Of a DNA stretch of 64,000 nucleotides, positions 27,362-36,210 are shown piece after piece. This stretch comes from Nocardioides sp. S5 (GTDB lineage: Bacteria > Actinomycetota > Actinomycetes > Propionibacteriales > Nocardioidaceae), in NCBI RefSeq assembly GCF_017310035.1, contig NZ_CP022296.1:806001-870000 (forward strand), in the 5' to 3' direction. Both the position numbers and the translations under genes were made by a program. How positions within the stretch are numbered: the first letter of the stretch is position 1; every line of letters starts with the position of its first letter. The notes below the pieces were generated by a model. That model was given only the letters and a program-made list of their open reading frames with translations. It ran no database searches and was not told the DNA's origin.

Positions 27362-28452
27362 GCACAGAGCCGAGGTTCGCGGCAGGGGACTGGTACGCCG
27401 TCGCGGGCGAGCGCGTGACCGTCCTGCTCCCGGGCAGCCAGCGCGACCGCGTCGCGCGGCTGTGGGACCTGACCGACTCCGGCGCCGACGTCGACGCCGT
27501 CCTCGACGCGCTGCTCGCCGGCGGGCTCTCCTCCCTCGACCACTTCGCGCTCGTCGCCCACGGTGACGACGCGACGCGGCTCATCGTGCGCGGTGCCCCC
27601 ACCGCCACCGTGTCCTCCACCTCCGGTGACGACCTGGTGAGCGCGACGCCGGGCACGACCTGGGCCGAGCGGCTGGTCACCGGTGTCACCAGCATCCGCG
27701 TGACCCTGACCGGCGACGGCGAGGCGGACCGCGTCCTCACCCCAGGTCTGGCGCGCGTGTCGGTCGTCGAGTTCGGCGCGCCCGCCCCGTCCGACACACC
27801 TGCCCCGACACCGGCGCCCGTCGCGGTGGAGCCGAAGCCCGAACCCGAACCCGAGCCCGAACCCGAACCCGAACCCGAGCCCCAGGCCGTCCAGCCCGAG
27901 CCGGTCGCCGTTCCCGAGCCCGCCGCAGCTCCGCTGCACTTCGGCGAGCCCGACGACGACCCGACGCCCACCGGCGAGACCCCGGTGGTCCAGGACGCGT
28001 GGCACGACCGCGACGGCCAGACACAGGTCGGCGGCCCCGCCCCCGACTTCGACCGTCCTCCGGTCCCCGGCCAGGAGGTCGCCCCCGAGGTGGTCTCGCA
28101 CCCGGTCGCGTCGCTGATCTTCTCCACCGGGGACGTGGTCGCGGTGGACCGCACCGTCCTGGTCGGCCGTGCCCCCGAGGCCCGCCGCTTCGCCTCCCAC
28201 GACCAGCCCCACGTCGTGACCGTCGCCAGCCCGCAGCAGGAGATCTCCTCGACCCACCTCGAGATCCGGCCCGGCGCCGGCGCCGACCACGGCTCGGCGA
28301 TCGCCACCGACCTCGGCTCGACCAACGGCACGGTGCTGGCGCAGCCCGGCCTCGAGCCGGAGGAGCTCAGCCCGGGCATCGCGGTCAGCCTGATCCCCGG
28401 CGCCGTCCTCGACCTCGGCGACGGCGTCACCATCCAGGTCACCAACGCCTGA
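27358..28452 (+). CDS. FHA-domain protein with Glu-Pro repeat linker
   Basis: 364 residues. An N-terminal ~140-residue domain (AAGDWYAVAGERVTVLLPG, LLAGGLSSLDHFALV) of unknown function is joined by a Glu/Pro repeat (about residues 159-180) and further Pro-rich sequence to a C-terminal FHA domain. The FHA core residues are LVGRAPEARR, SSTHLEIRP and DLGSTNGT, which bind phosphothreonine peptides. The N-terminal domain resembles those found with PP2C genes in other actinobacteria. GTG at 27358 overlaps the phosphatase stop. It probably reads out phosphorylation reversed by that phosphatase. Confidence 0.85.
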   Translation: MSTEPRFAAGDWYAVAGERVTVLLPGSQRDRVARLWDLTDSGADVDAVLDALLAGGLSSLDHFALVAHGDDATRLIVRGAPTATVSSTSGDDLVSATPGTTWAERLVTGVTSIRVTLTGDGEADRVLTPGLARVSVVEFGAPAPSDTPAPTPAPVAVEPKPEPEPEPEPEPEPEPQAVQPEPVAVPEPAAAPLHFGEPDDDPTPTGETPVVQDAWHDRDGQTQVGGPAPDFDRPPVPGQEVAPEVVSHPVASLIFSTGDVVAVDRTVLVGRAPEARRFASHDQPHVVTVASPQQEISSTHLEIRPGAGADHGSAIATDLGSTNGTVLAQPGLEPEELSPGIAVSLIPGAVLDLGDGVTIQVTNA

Positions 28453-28463
28453 GCGACACAGAC

Positions 28464-29612
28464 GTGACCCAGCACCCCCACTCCCTGACCTACCCCGTCG
28501 CCCAGCTCGAGCGACGCTTCACCGCCTTCGCCGTCGACCGGCTGCTGGCCTGGAGCCTGCTCGCGATCGTCGGCGTCGTGACGGCACTCGTCGTCGACGA
28601 CGAGCCCTGGGTCGTCGTCGGGACCGTCGCCGCGACGATGGTCGTGCTGTGGCTGGTGCTGGCCATCGTGACGGGCGTCAGCGGCACCTCCCCCGGCAAG
28701 GCGGTGTCGGGCCTGCGTGTCGTGCACCACGGCACCGGCACCCCGATCGGTGTGGGGCCCGCCCTCCTCCGCTCGCTGGTGCTCGGGGCCTCCGGCCTGC
28801 CCACCTTCGGCATCGGCATCGCCACCCTGGCCTGGACGGCGGTCGAGGACCGCGGGCGCCAGCGTCGCGGCTGGCACGACCACCTGACCCACACCGTCGT
28901 GGTCGACGTACGCCCCGTGGCGGAGGTCGCCGACGCGGCGAGCGAGGAGGGACCACGCCACATCGTGAACCTCACCGCGATGCGCCTCATCCCCGCCCCG
29001 CCGGTCGAGGCGGTCCGGACCCCCGAGCGCTCGGAGCACTCGATGCGCCGCCAACCGCTGCCGCCCGAGGTGGTCGCCGCGCCGGGCGGCTCCCCGGTGC
29101 CGACGCAGGCGCCGAACCCCACGTCGCCCCCCGCGCAGCCGCCCGCCCCGACGCAGGCCCCGGTCCCAAGCGGCCCGACCCAGGGCTGGCAGCCGCCGCA
29201 GCAGGCCCACCGGCCGCCGGCCCCGCCGCAGCACCAGCTCCCTCCGCAGCAGCCGCAGCGCCCCGCGGCGCAACCACCCGCCCGGTGGCGCGTGCACTTC
29301 GACAACGGTGAGAGCTTCGTCATCGCGGGGCTCGCGCTCGTCGGGCGGCGTCCCGAGGCCCGCAACGGCGAGCAGGTCGCGCACCTCATCCCGCTCACGT
29401 CCGCGGACATGTCGGTGTCGAAGACCCACGCCCAGTTCGGTCCCGCTCCCGACGGCTCCCTCGTGGTCATGGACCGCGGCTCGACCAACGGCACGGTGCT
29501 CGTGCGCCGGGGCGTCTCGCGCCAGCTCGCGCCGGGCAAGCCGGCCGCCCTCCTCGACGGCGACAAGGTCGTCTACGGCGACCGCGAGATGGTCATCTCG
29601 CGCGAGCACTGA
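28464..29612 (+). CDS. RDD membrane-domain protein fused to a C-terminal FHA domain
   Basis: 382 residues. Residues 1-~140 form an RDD domain: ERRFTAFAVDRLL, two long hydrophobic segments (LLAWSLLAIVGVVTALVV; VGTVAATMVVLWLVLAIVTG), then GTSPGKAVSGLRVV and the final DHLTHTVVV. A Pro/Gln-rich linker of about 90 residues leads to an FHA domain at about 280-380 (LVGRRPEAR, VSKTHAQFG, DRGSTNGT). This ties phosphothreonine recognition to the membrane. GTG at 28464 lies 12 bp after the preceding FHA gene. RDD proteins are often transport-related, but the function here is not known. Confidence 0.85.
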   Translation: MTQHPHSLTYPVAQLERRFTAFAVDRLLAWSLLAIVGVVTALVVDDEPWVVVGTVAATMVVLWLVLAIVTGVSGTSPGKAVSGLRVVHHGTGTPIGVGPALLRSLVLGASGLPTFGIGIATLAWTAVEDRGRQRRGWHDHLTHTVVVDVRPVAEVADAASEEGPRHIVNLTAMRLIPAPPVEAVRTPERSEHSMRRQPLPPEVVAAPGGSPVPTQAPNPTSPPAQPPAPTQAPVPSGPTQGWQPPQQAHRPPAPPQHQLPPQQPQRPAAQPPARWRVHFDNGESFVIAGLALVGRRPEARNGEQVAHLIPLTSADMSVSKTHAQFGPAPDGSLVVMDRGSTNGTVLVRRGVSRQLAPGKPAALLDGDKVVYGDREMVISREH

Positions 29613-29668
29613 ACCCCCGGCCCCTCGCCCGGGTGCGGCCGAGGGACGTGGCGCGGCAGGATGGGGAC

Positions 29669-31504
29669 GTGGCTACGTTCCTCGACCTGCTCTACGACGA
29701 GGCGCCGCTGGCTGCCTTCGACGAGCACCTCGCGCGCGCCGAGGCAGGTCTCGACGAGGAGGCAGCGGCGGCGCTGCGGGCCGACTACGACGTCGCGGTG
29801 CGCCTGCGCGACCTGATGTCTCGGATGCGCTCGCGCGAGGCCGAGCTGTCAGCCCTCTACGAGACCGCGTCCGACCTGACGGCGATCCGCGACGTCGACA
29901 CCATCCTGGCGGCGATCGTGCGACGCGCCCGCCAGCTGCTGCACTGCGACATGACCTACCTCTCCCTCAACGACGAGGCCGACGGCGCGTCCTTCATGAA
30001 GGTCACCGACGGCGCGCTCACCCGCGAGTTCCAGACCCTGCGGCTGCCGCTCGGCACCGGCCTGCTCGGCCTGGTCGCCCAGACGGGTGCGGCCTACTAC
30101 ACCGAGGACTACTCGACCGACGAGCGCTTCGTGCACCAGGGCTACATCGACGACGCGGTCGCCGGGGAGCAGATCCGCGCGATCCTCGGCGTCCCGCTGG
30201 TGCTCGACGGTGTGGTCATCGGCGCGCTCCTGGCCGTGCACCGCTCCGTGCGCCGCTTCCCGCAGAACGAGGTCAGCCTGCTGACGTCCTTCGCCGCGCA
30301 CGCGGTCGTGGCGCTGGAGAATGCACGCCTCTTCGCCGAGCTCGACGAGGCCAACCGTTCCCTGACGCGCCACACCGAGGCCGTCGACGCGGCGGCGCTG
30401 GCCCACGACCGCCTGACCGACCTCCTGCTCGAGGGTGGCGGGGTGTCCGAGGTGGCGCGGGTGCTGTCCGACGTGCTGGGCGGGGAGGCTTCGGTGTGGA
30501 CGCCGGCGGGCGAGCTGCTGGCCGGGGACGACCCCGGCCTGACGTGGTCGGAGGCGGTCGCGGCGTCGGTGTCCTCGGGACGGTCGGTGTCGATCGGTCC
30601 CGGGCTGGTCGCGGCGGCGCTCGCCGGCACCGAGCACGTGGCCACGTTGGTGCTCCGCCGCGATGAGCCGCTGGACCTCGCGGGTCGCCGCACGCTCGAG
30701 CGCGGTGCGCTGGTCGCGGCGCTGGTGCTGCTCTTCGCGCGCTCGGTCACCGATGCCGAGGAGCGCCTCGGCGGGCAGCTTCTCGTCGACCTGCTGGAGG
30801 CGGACGCGCAGGACCGCGGCCGGCTGCGCGAGCGCGTACGCCGCCACAGCGCGAGCCTCGACGGCCCGGTGGTCGTGGCGGCCGCCAGCATCGACGGCGT
30901 CGACCGCCACCGGGCGAGCCGGGCCGTGGTGGCGCTGGCGCGACGGATGTCGGGGCTTGCGGGGGAGCACCGCGGCGCGGTGGTCGTGGTGGTGCCGAGC
31001 GAGGCCCCGCACCGGGTCGGTGCCGAGCTCCAGGCCGTGGTCTCCGAGGTCGGGGGCACGGCCACCGTCGGCGTCGCCGCGACCAGCGACGCCCTGGCCG
31101 AGGACCGGTTGGTCGCCGCGCACGGAGAGGCCAGACGGTGTCTCGACACGCTGCTGCGCCTGGGGCGGGCGGGGGAGGTCAGCGACCCGACGGGCCTGGG
31201 GGTCGCCCGGCTCTTGCTGGGCGACAACGACCCCGAACACGTGGCGGCGTTCGTCGAGGCGATGGTGGGCCCGGTGCGGGCCTGGGACGCGCGGCGCGGC
31301 ACGGGGCTGATCGCGACGCTGGAGGCGTGGTTCGCCAGTGGCGGCCACCTGCGCGAGACGGCGGCGGCGCTCCACGTGCACCCCAATACGGTGACGCAGC
31401 GCCTCGAGCGGGTCGGGGAGCTGCTCGGTCCCGGCTGGCGGGACCCGGCGCGGGGTCTCGACCTCCAGCTGGCGCTCCGGCTGGCCCGGCTCCAGCAGGG
31501 CTGA
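29669..31504 (+). CDS. GAF-domain PucR-type transcriptional regulator
   Basis: 611 residues. The N-terminal helices (LRDLMSRMRSREAELSALYETASDL, here noted only as LYETASDLTAIRDVDTILAA) lead into a GAF domain at about 75-220 (ARQLLHCDMTYLSL, GTGLLGLVAQTG, RAILGVPLVLDGVVIGALLA). A central ligand-like region follows, and the PucR C-terminal helix-turn-helix is LIATLEAWFASGG, HLRETAAALHVHPNTVTQRL. PucR-type activators control purine, amine or aromatic catabolism. GTG at 29669 is preferred over 29633, as it directly precedes the first conserved helix. Its target is probably the dehydrogenase-transporter pair that follows at 31.6 kb. Confidence 0.82.
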   Translation: MATFLDLLYDEAPLAAFDEHLARAEAGLDEEAAAALRADYDVAVRLRDLMSRMRSREAELSALYETASDLTAIRDVDTILAAIVRRARQLLHCDMTYLSLNDEADGASFMKVTDGALTREFQTLRLPLGTGLLGLVAQTGAAYYTEDYSTDERFVHQGYIDDAVAGEQIRAILGVPLVLDGVVIGALLAVHRSVRRFPQNEVSLLTSFAAHAVVALENARLFAELDEANRSLTRHTEAVDAAALAHDRLTDLLLEGGGVSEVARVLSDVLGGEASVWTPAGELLAGDDPGLTWSEAVAASVSSGRSVSIGPGLVAAALAGTEHVATLVLRRDEPLDLAGRRTLERGALVAALVLLFARSVTDAEERLGGQLLVDLLEADAQDRGRLRERVRRHSASLDGPVVVAAASIDGVDRHRASRAVVALARRMSGLAGEHRGAVVVVVPSEAPHRVGAELQAVVSEVGGTATVGVAATSDALAEDRLVAAHGEARRCLDTLLRLGRAGEVSDPTGLGVARLLLGDNDPEHVAAFVEAMVGPVRAWDARRGTGLIATLEAWFASGGHLRETAAALHVHPNTVTQRLERVGELLGPGWRDPARGLDLQLALRLARLQQG

Positions 31505-31513
31505 ACCTCCGAC

Positions 31514-31556
31514 GGTGTGCCTCACGCACACCACCACCGCCCAAGTGTGGCGGTGG
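31514..31556. promoter_or_regulatory. Two inverted repeats ahead of the SDR gene
   Basis: GGTGTGC-CTCAC-GCACACC (31514-31532) is a perfect 7-bp inverted repeat. It is followed at once by CCACCGCC-7 nt-GGCGGTGG (31534-31556), an 8-bp stem. The first could be an operator, perhaps for the upstream PucR-type protein; the second could be a terminator for that gene, although no T-run follows. TACGGT at 31587-31592 could be the -10 element of a leaderless transcript beginning at 31600. Confidence 0.5.
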
Positions 31557-31599
31557 AGACCATGTGCCGTGCGTCACGTCCCTCCCTACGGTGATGCCC

Positions 31600-32370
31600 A
31601 TGACCTCCCCCCACCACCCGGCCGCACCCGACCTCGAGGGTCGCCGGGTGCTCGTCACCGGCGCCGCGAGCGGTATCGGCGCGGCGATCGCTGCCCGGCT
31701 CGCAGACAGCGGTGCCGAGGTCCACCTCCTCGACCGCGACGAGGAGGGCGTGGCCAAGGTGGCCGCCCAGGTGCACGGCACTGCCCACGTCGCAGACCTC
31801 ACCGACGAGGCCGCGATCGCGGCACTCGACCTCGAGGTCGACGTCCTGGTCAACAACGCCGGCATCCAGCACGTCGCGCCGATCGAGGACTTCGACCCCG
31901 CGCGCTTCCGCACCATCCACGCGCTGATGCTGCACGCCCCGTTCCTGCTGGCCCGCCGGGTGCTGCCCGGCATGTACGCCCGGGGCTGGGGCCGGCTCGT
32001 CCACATCTCGAGCGTCCACGGCCACCGGGCGTCGGCGTACAAGTCGGCCTACGTCAGCGCCAAGCACGGGCTCGAGGGCCTCTCCAAGGTCATCGCGCTG
32101 GAGGCGGCCGACAAGGGCGTCACCAGCAACACCGTGTGCCCTGGCTACGTCCGCACCCCGCTCGTCGAGGGCCAGCTCGCCGACCAGGCCCGCAGCCACG
32201 GCATCGCCGAGGACGAGGTGCTCGACACCGTGCTGCTCGCCCGCACTCCCCTCAAGCGGCTCGTCGAGCCCGAGGAGGTCGCCGAGGCGGTGGCGTTCCT
32301 CTGCAGCCCGGCCGCCACCTCGATGACGGGCACGTCGCTGAACCTCGACGGTGGCTGGACCGCCGCCTGA
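31600..32370 (+). CDS. 3-hydroxybutyrate dehydrogenase-like short-chain dehydrogenase
   Basis: 256 residues, classical SDR. The cofactor motif VTGAASGIGAAIAARL is near residue 15, NNAG near 84, and the active site has Ser (HISSVHG) with YKSAYVSAKHG (Tyr-x-x-x-Lys). The C-terminal GTSLNLDGGWTAA and the NTVCPGYVRTPLVE segment are typical of D-3-hydroxybutyrate dehydrogenase, which oxidises 3-hydroxybutyrate to acetoacetate with NAD. The substrate call is by similarity. It is followed after 60 bp by an MHS transporter, suggesting uptake and oxidation of a hydroxy acid. ATG codons at 31594 and 31600 are both possible. Confidence 0.82.
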   Translation: MTSPHHPAAPDLEGRRVLVTGAASGIGAAIAARLADSGAEVHLLDRDEEGVAKVAAQVHGTAHVADLTDEAAIAALDLEVDVLVNNAGIQHVAPIEDFDPARFRTIHALMLHAPFLLARRVLPGMYARGWGRLVHISSVHGHRASAYKSAYVSAKHGLEGLSKVIALEAADKGVTSNTVCPGYVRTPLVEGQLADQARSHGIAEDEVLDTVLLARTPLKRLVEPEEVAEAVAFLCSPAATSMTGTSLNLDGGWTAA

Positions 32371-32430
32371 CCCTGCTCCACCCGCAGCAGGCACCTGCTG
32401 CTCCCTGCACCCCCCGATGAAAGGCACGTC

Positions 32431-33801
32431 ATGTCCACCGACACCTCCACCACGACCGGGACGGGAGCCCCGGGCGCCGAGCCCGGACGCACCGGCATCG
32501 TCAAGGTCGTCTTCGCCTCGTTGATCGGCACCGCCGTCGAGTGGTACGACTTCTTCCTCTACGGCTCGGCCGCCGCGCTGGTCTTCGGCACCCTGTTCTT
32601 CCCCGAGAGCGAGCCCGCGACGGCCACGCTGCTCGCCTTCGGCACCTACGCCCTCGGCTTCGTCGCCCGCCCGCTGGGCGGCGTCGTCTTCGGCCACTAC
32701 GGCGACAAGGTCGGCCGCAAGAAGATGCTGGTCTTCTCGCTCTTCCTCATGGGCGTGGCGACCTTCGCGATCGGCCTCCTGCCGACGTACGCCTCCATCG
32801 GGGTCGCGGCACCGCTGCTCCTGCTGACCTGCCGCCTGCTCCAGGGCTTCGCGGTCGGCGGCGAGTGGGGCGGCGCGGTGCTGATGGCGGCCGAGCACGG
32901 CGACGACTCGCAGCGCGGCTTCTGGTCGTCGTGGCCGCAGGCCGGCGTGGCGCTGGGCAACCTGCTCGCCACCGGCGTGCTGTGGTTGCTCGCCGCCGTC
33001 CAGTCCGATGCGGCCTTCGAGTCGTGGGGCTGGCGCATCCCGTTCCTGCTGAGCGCGGTCCTGGTGGGTGTGGGCCTGTGGGTCCGGCTCTCGATCGAGG
33101 AGTCGCCCGTCTTCGCCGAGGCCAAGGCCGAGCTGGAGACCAAGGAGAAGCCGCACCTCCCGCTCGTCGAGGTCTTCCGCAAGTACCCCCGCGAGGTCTT
33201 CGTGGCGATGGGCATGCGGATGGCGGAGAACATCTCCTACTACCTGTTCACGATCATCTCGATCTCGTTCCTGACGATCTACGCCGGCACCGCCGACGAC
33301 AAGTCGCTGATCCTCAAGGCGCTGCTCATCGGATCGGTCGTGCACTTCGTGACGATCCCGCTCGTCGGCGCGCTCAGTGACCGGGTCGGTCGCCGGCCGC
33401 TCTACCTCGCCGGTGCCGTCGGCGTCGCCGCCTGGTCGTGGGTCTTCTTCGACCTCATCGCCTCTCGCTCCGAGGGCAAGATCATCCTCGCGATCGTCGT
33501 CGGGCTCATGCTGCACGCACTGATGTACTCCCCGCAGGCGGCGTTCTTCTCCGAGCTCTTCGGGACCTCGGTGCGCTACACCGGCGCCTCCGTCGGTTAC
33601 CAGCTCGCGTCGATCTTCGCCGGTGCCCTCGCCCCGATCATCGCCATCGACCTGCTCGGCGCGGCCAGCGAGGGCACGGCCAACGTCGACAAGGTGGCGA
33701 TCTACATGACGATCGCGTCGGTCCTCACGGTGATCGCGGTGCTCTGCGCCAAGGAGACCAGGGCGACCTCGCTGCGTCACGACCGGGTGCTCGACCGCTG
33801 A
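32431..33801 (+). CDS. MHS-family (MFS) metabolite:proton symporter
   Basis: 456 residues, about 12 membrane segments. Family marks are GTAVEWYDFFLYGSAAALVF in the first segment, the loop GHYGDKVGRKKML, LQGFAVGGEWGGAVLM in the fourth, and DRVGRRPLYLAG in the second half. MHS members import small organic acids or compatible solutes (shikimate, proline/betaine, alpha-ketoglutarate). Pairing with the hydroxybutyrate-type dehydrogenase suggests a short-chain hydroxy acid as cargo, an inference. A ribosome site AAAGG lies 8 bp before ATG. It ends at a strong bidirectional terminator. Confidence 0.9.
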   Translation: MSTDTSTTTGTGAPGAEPGRTGIVKVVFASLIGTAVEWYDFFLYGSAAALVFGTLFFPESEPATATLLAFGTYALGFVARPLGGVVFGHYGDKVGRKKMLVFSLFLMGVATFAIGLLPTYASIGVAAPLLLLTCRLLQGFAVGGEWGGAVLMAAEHGDDSQRGFWSSWPQAGVALGNLLATGVLWLLAAVQSDAAFESWGWRIPFLLSAVLVGVGLWVRLSIEESPVFAEAKAELETKEKPHLPLVEVFRKYPREVFVAMGMRMAENISYYLFTIISISFLTIYAGTADDKSLILKALLIGSVVHFVTIPLVGALSDRVGRRPLYLAGAVGVAAWSWVFFDLIASRSEGKIILAIVVGLMLHALMYSPQAAFFSELFGTSVRYTGASVGYQLASIFAGALAPIIAIDLLGAASEGTANVDKVAIYMTIASVLTVIAVLCAKETRATSLRHDRVLDR

Positions 33802-33821
33802 GGGCCCATCACCACAGCACG

Positions 33822-33853
33822 CGGGCCGTCGTCCCCCCGGGGGCGACGGCCCG
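33822..33853. terminator. Bidirectional hairpin terminator
   Basis: CGGGCCGTCG and CGACGGCCCG form a perfect 10-bp stem, extended inside by CCCCC/GGGGG. It lies 20 bp after the transporter stop and 34 bp from the convergent protease stop, so it can end both transcripts. A downstream T-run is lacking, as is usual in high-GC actinobacteria. Confidence 0.75.
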
Positions 33854-33887
33854 TCGTCGTACGCCGGCAGGTCAGGTGGTCAGCGGG

Positions 33888-35999
33888 TCAGCGGGTCAGC
33901 GCGACCGGCACCCGGGTCACCCCGCCGCGCGCGCCGAGCCACACCACCTGACCGTCGTCGAGGCGACCGGAGGGCTGGGGACCGGAGACGGTCACCGTGA
34001 AGTCGGCCGACTGCCCCGGCGCGAGGCGTACGGCGAGCGGGCGGACCGACACCCGGTGGGAGGTGAAGCCGCGCGCGGTGACGGAGAAGTACTCCGCGCG
34101 GCTGCCGACGTTGGTCACCGTGCGCACCGCCGAGGTGCGTCCCGCGGTGAGCAGCACCGAGCTGGTGTTGAGGTCGGCGAGCGTGTTGGTGCGCAGCGCG
34201 CGACGCCAGTCCGAGGCGTCGACGTCGAGGACCAGGTGGGCGGTGGGGACGCGACCGGGGAGGGCGCCGGCGCCCTGCTGGAGGACGCTCGAGCCGCGGA
34301 CCGGCCGGGCCGAGGTGACCAGGAGCGAACGCACCCGTGCGGCCGACCAGCCCGGGCGCTCGGCCCGCAGGAGGGCGGCCAGCCCGGCGGCCTCCGCGGT
34401 CGCGGCCGAGCTCCCGCTGAAGACACCCCACGTGCGGCCCGTCGTCTCGGGCAGCGCACCGAGCACGGCATCGCCGTCGGCGACGGCGTCGGGCTTGAGG
34501 GAGGCGCCGCGGGGGTCGCCCGACGCGCTCCACGGAGCCGTACGCCGGTTGCCCGGGTCGCCGTCCACGCGCGACATCCGCACGCGGGCGTCAGGGTGGC
34601 GCGCCACCCAGCGGGCGAACTGCCGGCCCGCGGTGGCGGCGAGGTGGACGGTCGGGACGGAGTGGAAGTCGGCGGTCACGGACCCGGGGCGCTGGTTGAC
34701 GAGCACCATGGCCCGACCACCGGCCTGGGCGACGGCGCCGGACTTGTCGATGCGACCGATGCCGCCGCGACGGCACACGACGATCCGGTCGGCCACCCGC
34801 CGCGAGTCGAGCGCGCCCGGGCGGCACTGCCCGGCGTCACGGCGCGTGACCCCCGGGGCCGGTGCGTCCTGGGCGCGCACGGCGCGGCCCTCGACCGGGG
34901 TGGGCCGGCCTCCGCCGGTCCACGAGCGACCACCGGGCAGCGCGAGGCGACCGCGCGACATCCGGCCCACCGCGGAGCCGACCGTCGTCACCCACGGCCC
35001 GGCGTGGGCGGCGTACGCCGATCCGGCCGCGTTGCCCGCGGCTCCGACCACGACCACGTCGGCCTCCGCGGCGCCGAGGAGGGCGAGCTGGAGAGTGTCG
35101 ATGCGCTCGCCGCCGGCGAGCGCGAGGCTCAGCACGTCGACGCCGTCGGCCACGGCCGCGTCGACCGCGGCGACCACGTCGGCGGTCGAGCACCCGTCGT
35201 CGGCCGGGTCCGGGGCTCCCCAGCACGCCTTGTAGGCGGCGATGCGCGCCTGCGGGGCGACCCCGCCGAAGGAGCCGGCGTCGCGGTCGTCGACGCGCAC
35301 GCTCACCGCGGCGTTGCCGGCGGCGACGGAGGACACCTGGGTGCCGTGACCGAGGACGTCGAGGGCGGACAGGGACTCGGAGGAGCGGATGCGGTCCGCG
35401 CCGAAGCCGTCGACGAACCACCGGGCGCCGACGACCTTGCGGGTGCAGTCCGAGGTCGACCAGCCCTCGCCCTCGCTGCAGGTGCCGGTGAAGCCGCGTG
35501 GGTCGGCCCCGAGTCCGGGCACGTCCGCGAAGGCAGGGGAGCCGGGAGCGATGCCCGAGTCGACGACGCCCACCACGACCCCGGCCCCGCCCCGCAGGCG
35601 CCGGCTGTCGGCGGCGCCGCGGATGGCTGCCATCGACGTACGACCCGCGAGCGGGCGGACCGTGTCGGGCTCGACGGTGGCGACGCCCGGCTGGTCGTCG
35701 AGGATGCTGACCTGGGCAGGGCTCAGGTCGGCGGCGAAGCCGTTGAGCGCCGTGGTCCAGCGGTAGACGGGCTCGGCACCGACGGTCGCGAGCACCGCGT
35801 CCTGGCGGGCGAGCAGGTCCTCGGCGTCCGCACGGCCGGCGGCGGTGCCGGCGCCCGCGAGGGTGACGAGGGTGAGGGGCCGGGGCGGCACGGCGGCGGT
35901 GGGCCCGTCGTCAGCCGCTGCCGGGGCAGTGGTGGGGAGCGCGAGCGAGAGCACGAGTACGCCGCATCCGAGGAACCGTCGTGCCGTAGGTGCCCGCAT
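33888..35999 (-). CDS. Secreted S8 subtilisin-like serine protease
   Basis: 703 residues. It has a signal peptide (residues 1-~28, RRFLGCGVLVLSLALPTTAPA) and an inhibitor_I9-like propeptide (QDAVLATVGAEPVYRWTTAL). The subtilase catalytic residues are Asp147 (GVVDSGI), His218 (GHGTQVSS) and Ser531 (SGSSAATAEAAG). A PA-like insertion (RRGGIGRIDKSGAVAQAGGRAMVLVN) divides the catalytic part, and a C-terminal beta domain (Fn3_6-like, TVTNVGSRAEYFSVTA) completes it. The usual G-T-S-M-A around Ser is G-S-S-A-A here. It is probably secreted and self-processing; substrates unknown. Confidence 0.88.
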   Translation of the reverse strand: MRAPTARRFLGCGVLVLSLALPTTAPAAADDGPTAAVPPRPLTLVTLAGAGTAAGRADAEDLLARQDAVLATVGAEPVYRWTTALNGFAADLSPAQVSILDDQPGVATVEPDTVRPLAGRTSMAAIRGAADSRRLRGGAGVVVGVVDSGIAPGSPAFADVPGLGADPRGFTGTCSEGEGWSTSDCTRKVVGARWFVDGFGADRIRSSESLSALDVLGHGTQVSSVAAGNAAVSVRVDDRDAGSFGGVAPQARIAAYKACWGAPDPADDGCSTADVVAAVDAAVADGVDVLSLALAGGERIDTLQLALLGAAEADVVVVGAAGNAAGSAYAAHAGPWVTTVGSAVGRMSRGRLALPGGRSWTGGGRPTPVEGRAVRAQDAPAPGVTRRDAGQCRPGALDSRRVADRIVVCRRGGIGRIDKSGAVAQAGGRAMVLVNQRPGSVTADFHSVPTVHLAATAGRQFARWVARHPDARVRMSRVDGDPGNRRTAPWSASGDPRGASLKPDAVADGDAVLGALPETTGRTWGVFSGSSAATAEAAGLAALLRAERPGWSAARVRSLLVTSARPVRGSSVLQQGAGALPGRVPTAHLVLDVDASDWRRALRTNTLADLNTSSVLLTAGRTSAVRTVTNVGSRAEYFSVTARGFTSHRVSVRPLAVRLAPGQSADFTVTVSGPQPSGRLDDGQVVWLGARGGVTRVPVALTR

Positions 36000-36210
36000 G
36001 TCGTCTGCTCCCTTCGAGCCGCTCCCGCTGTCCGGACGACGATTTTTCCATGGCGCCGTCCACCCTCGCCGCCGGTCCCCGCCGGGGGCGTGAGCAGATC
36101 AGACTACGTCTTCGCGCAACCCGATGGTGGCCGGTCGCCGGGTCCGCCTATTCTTTGCCCGCGCCCCGTAAACCCACGGTGTCGGCGGTTGAGGTGAGTG
36201 GAGTGGATCC
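36000..36210. promoter_or_regulatory. Divergent intergenic region, protease/cold-shock gene
   Basis: This 211-bp region serves two divergent genes and must hold promoters for both. I can see one short A/T-rich tract (gattttt near 36040) and a small hairpin CGCCGG...CCGGGGGCG-like GC block near 36070-36100, but no clear -35/-10 pair or operator. The cold-shock gene may have a long leader here, as such genes often do. Confidence 0.35.

Noticed and set aside
33438..36197. 919-codon open frame on the + strand
   Set aside because: It runs opposite the subtilase gene and has Gly/Arg/Ala-rich sequence without motifs. The protease frame has a signal peptide and an intact catalytic triad.
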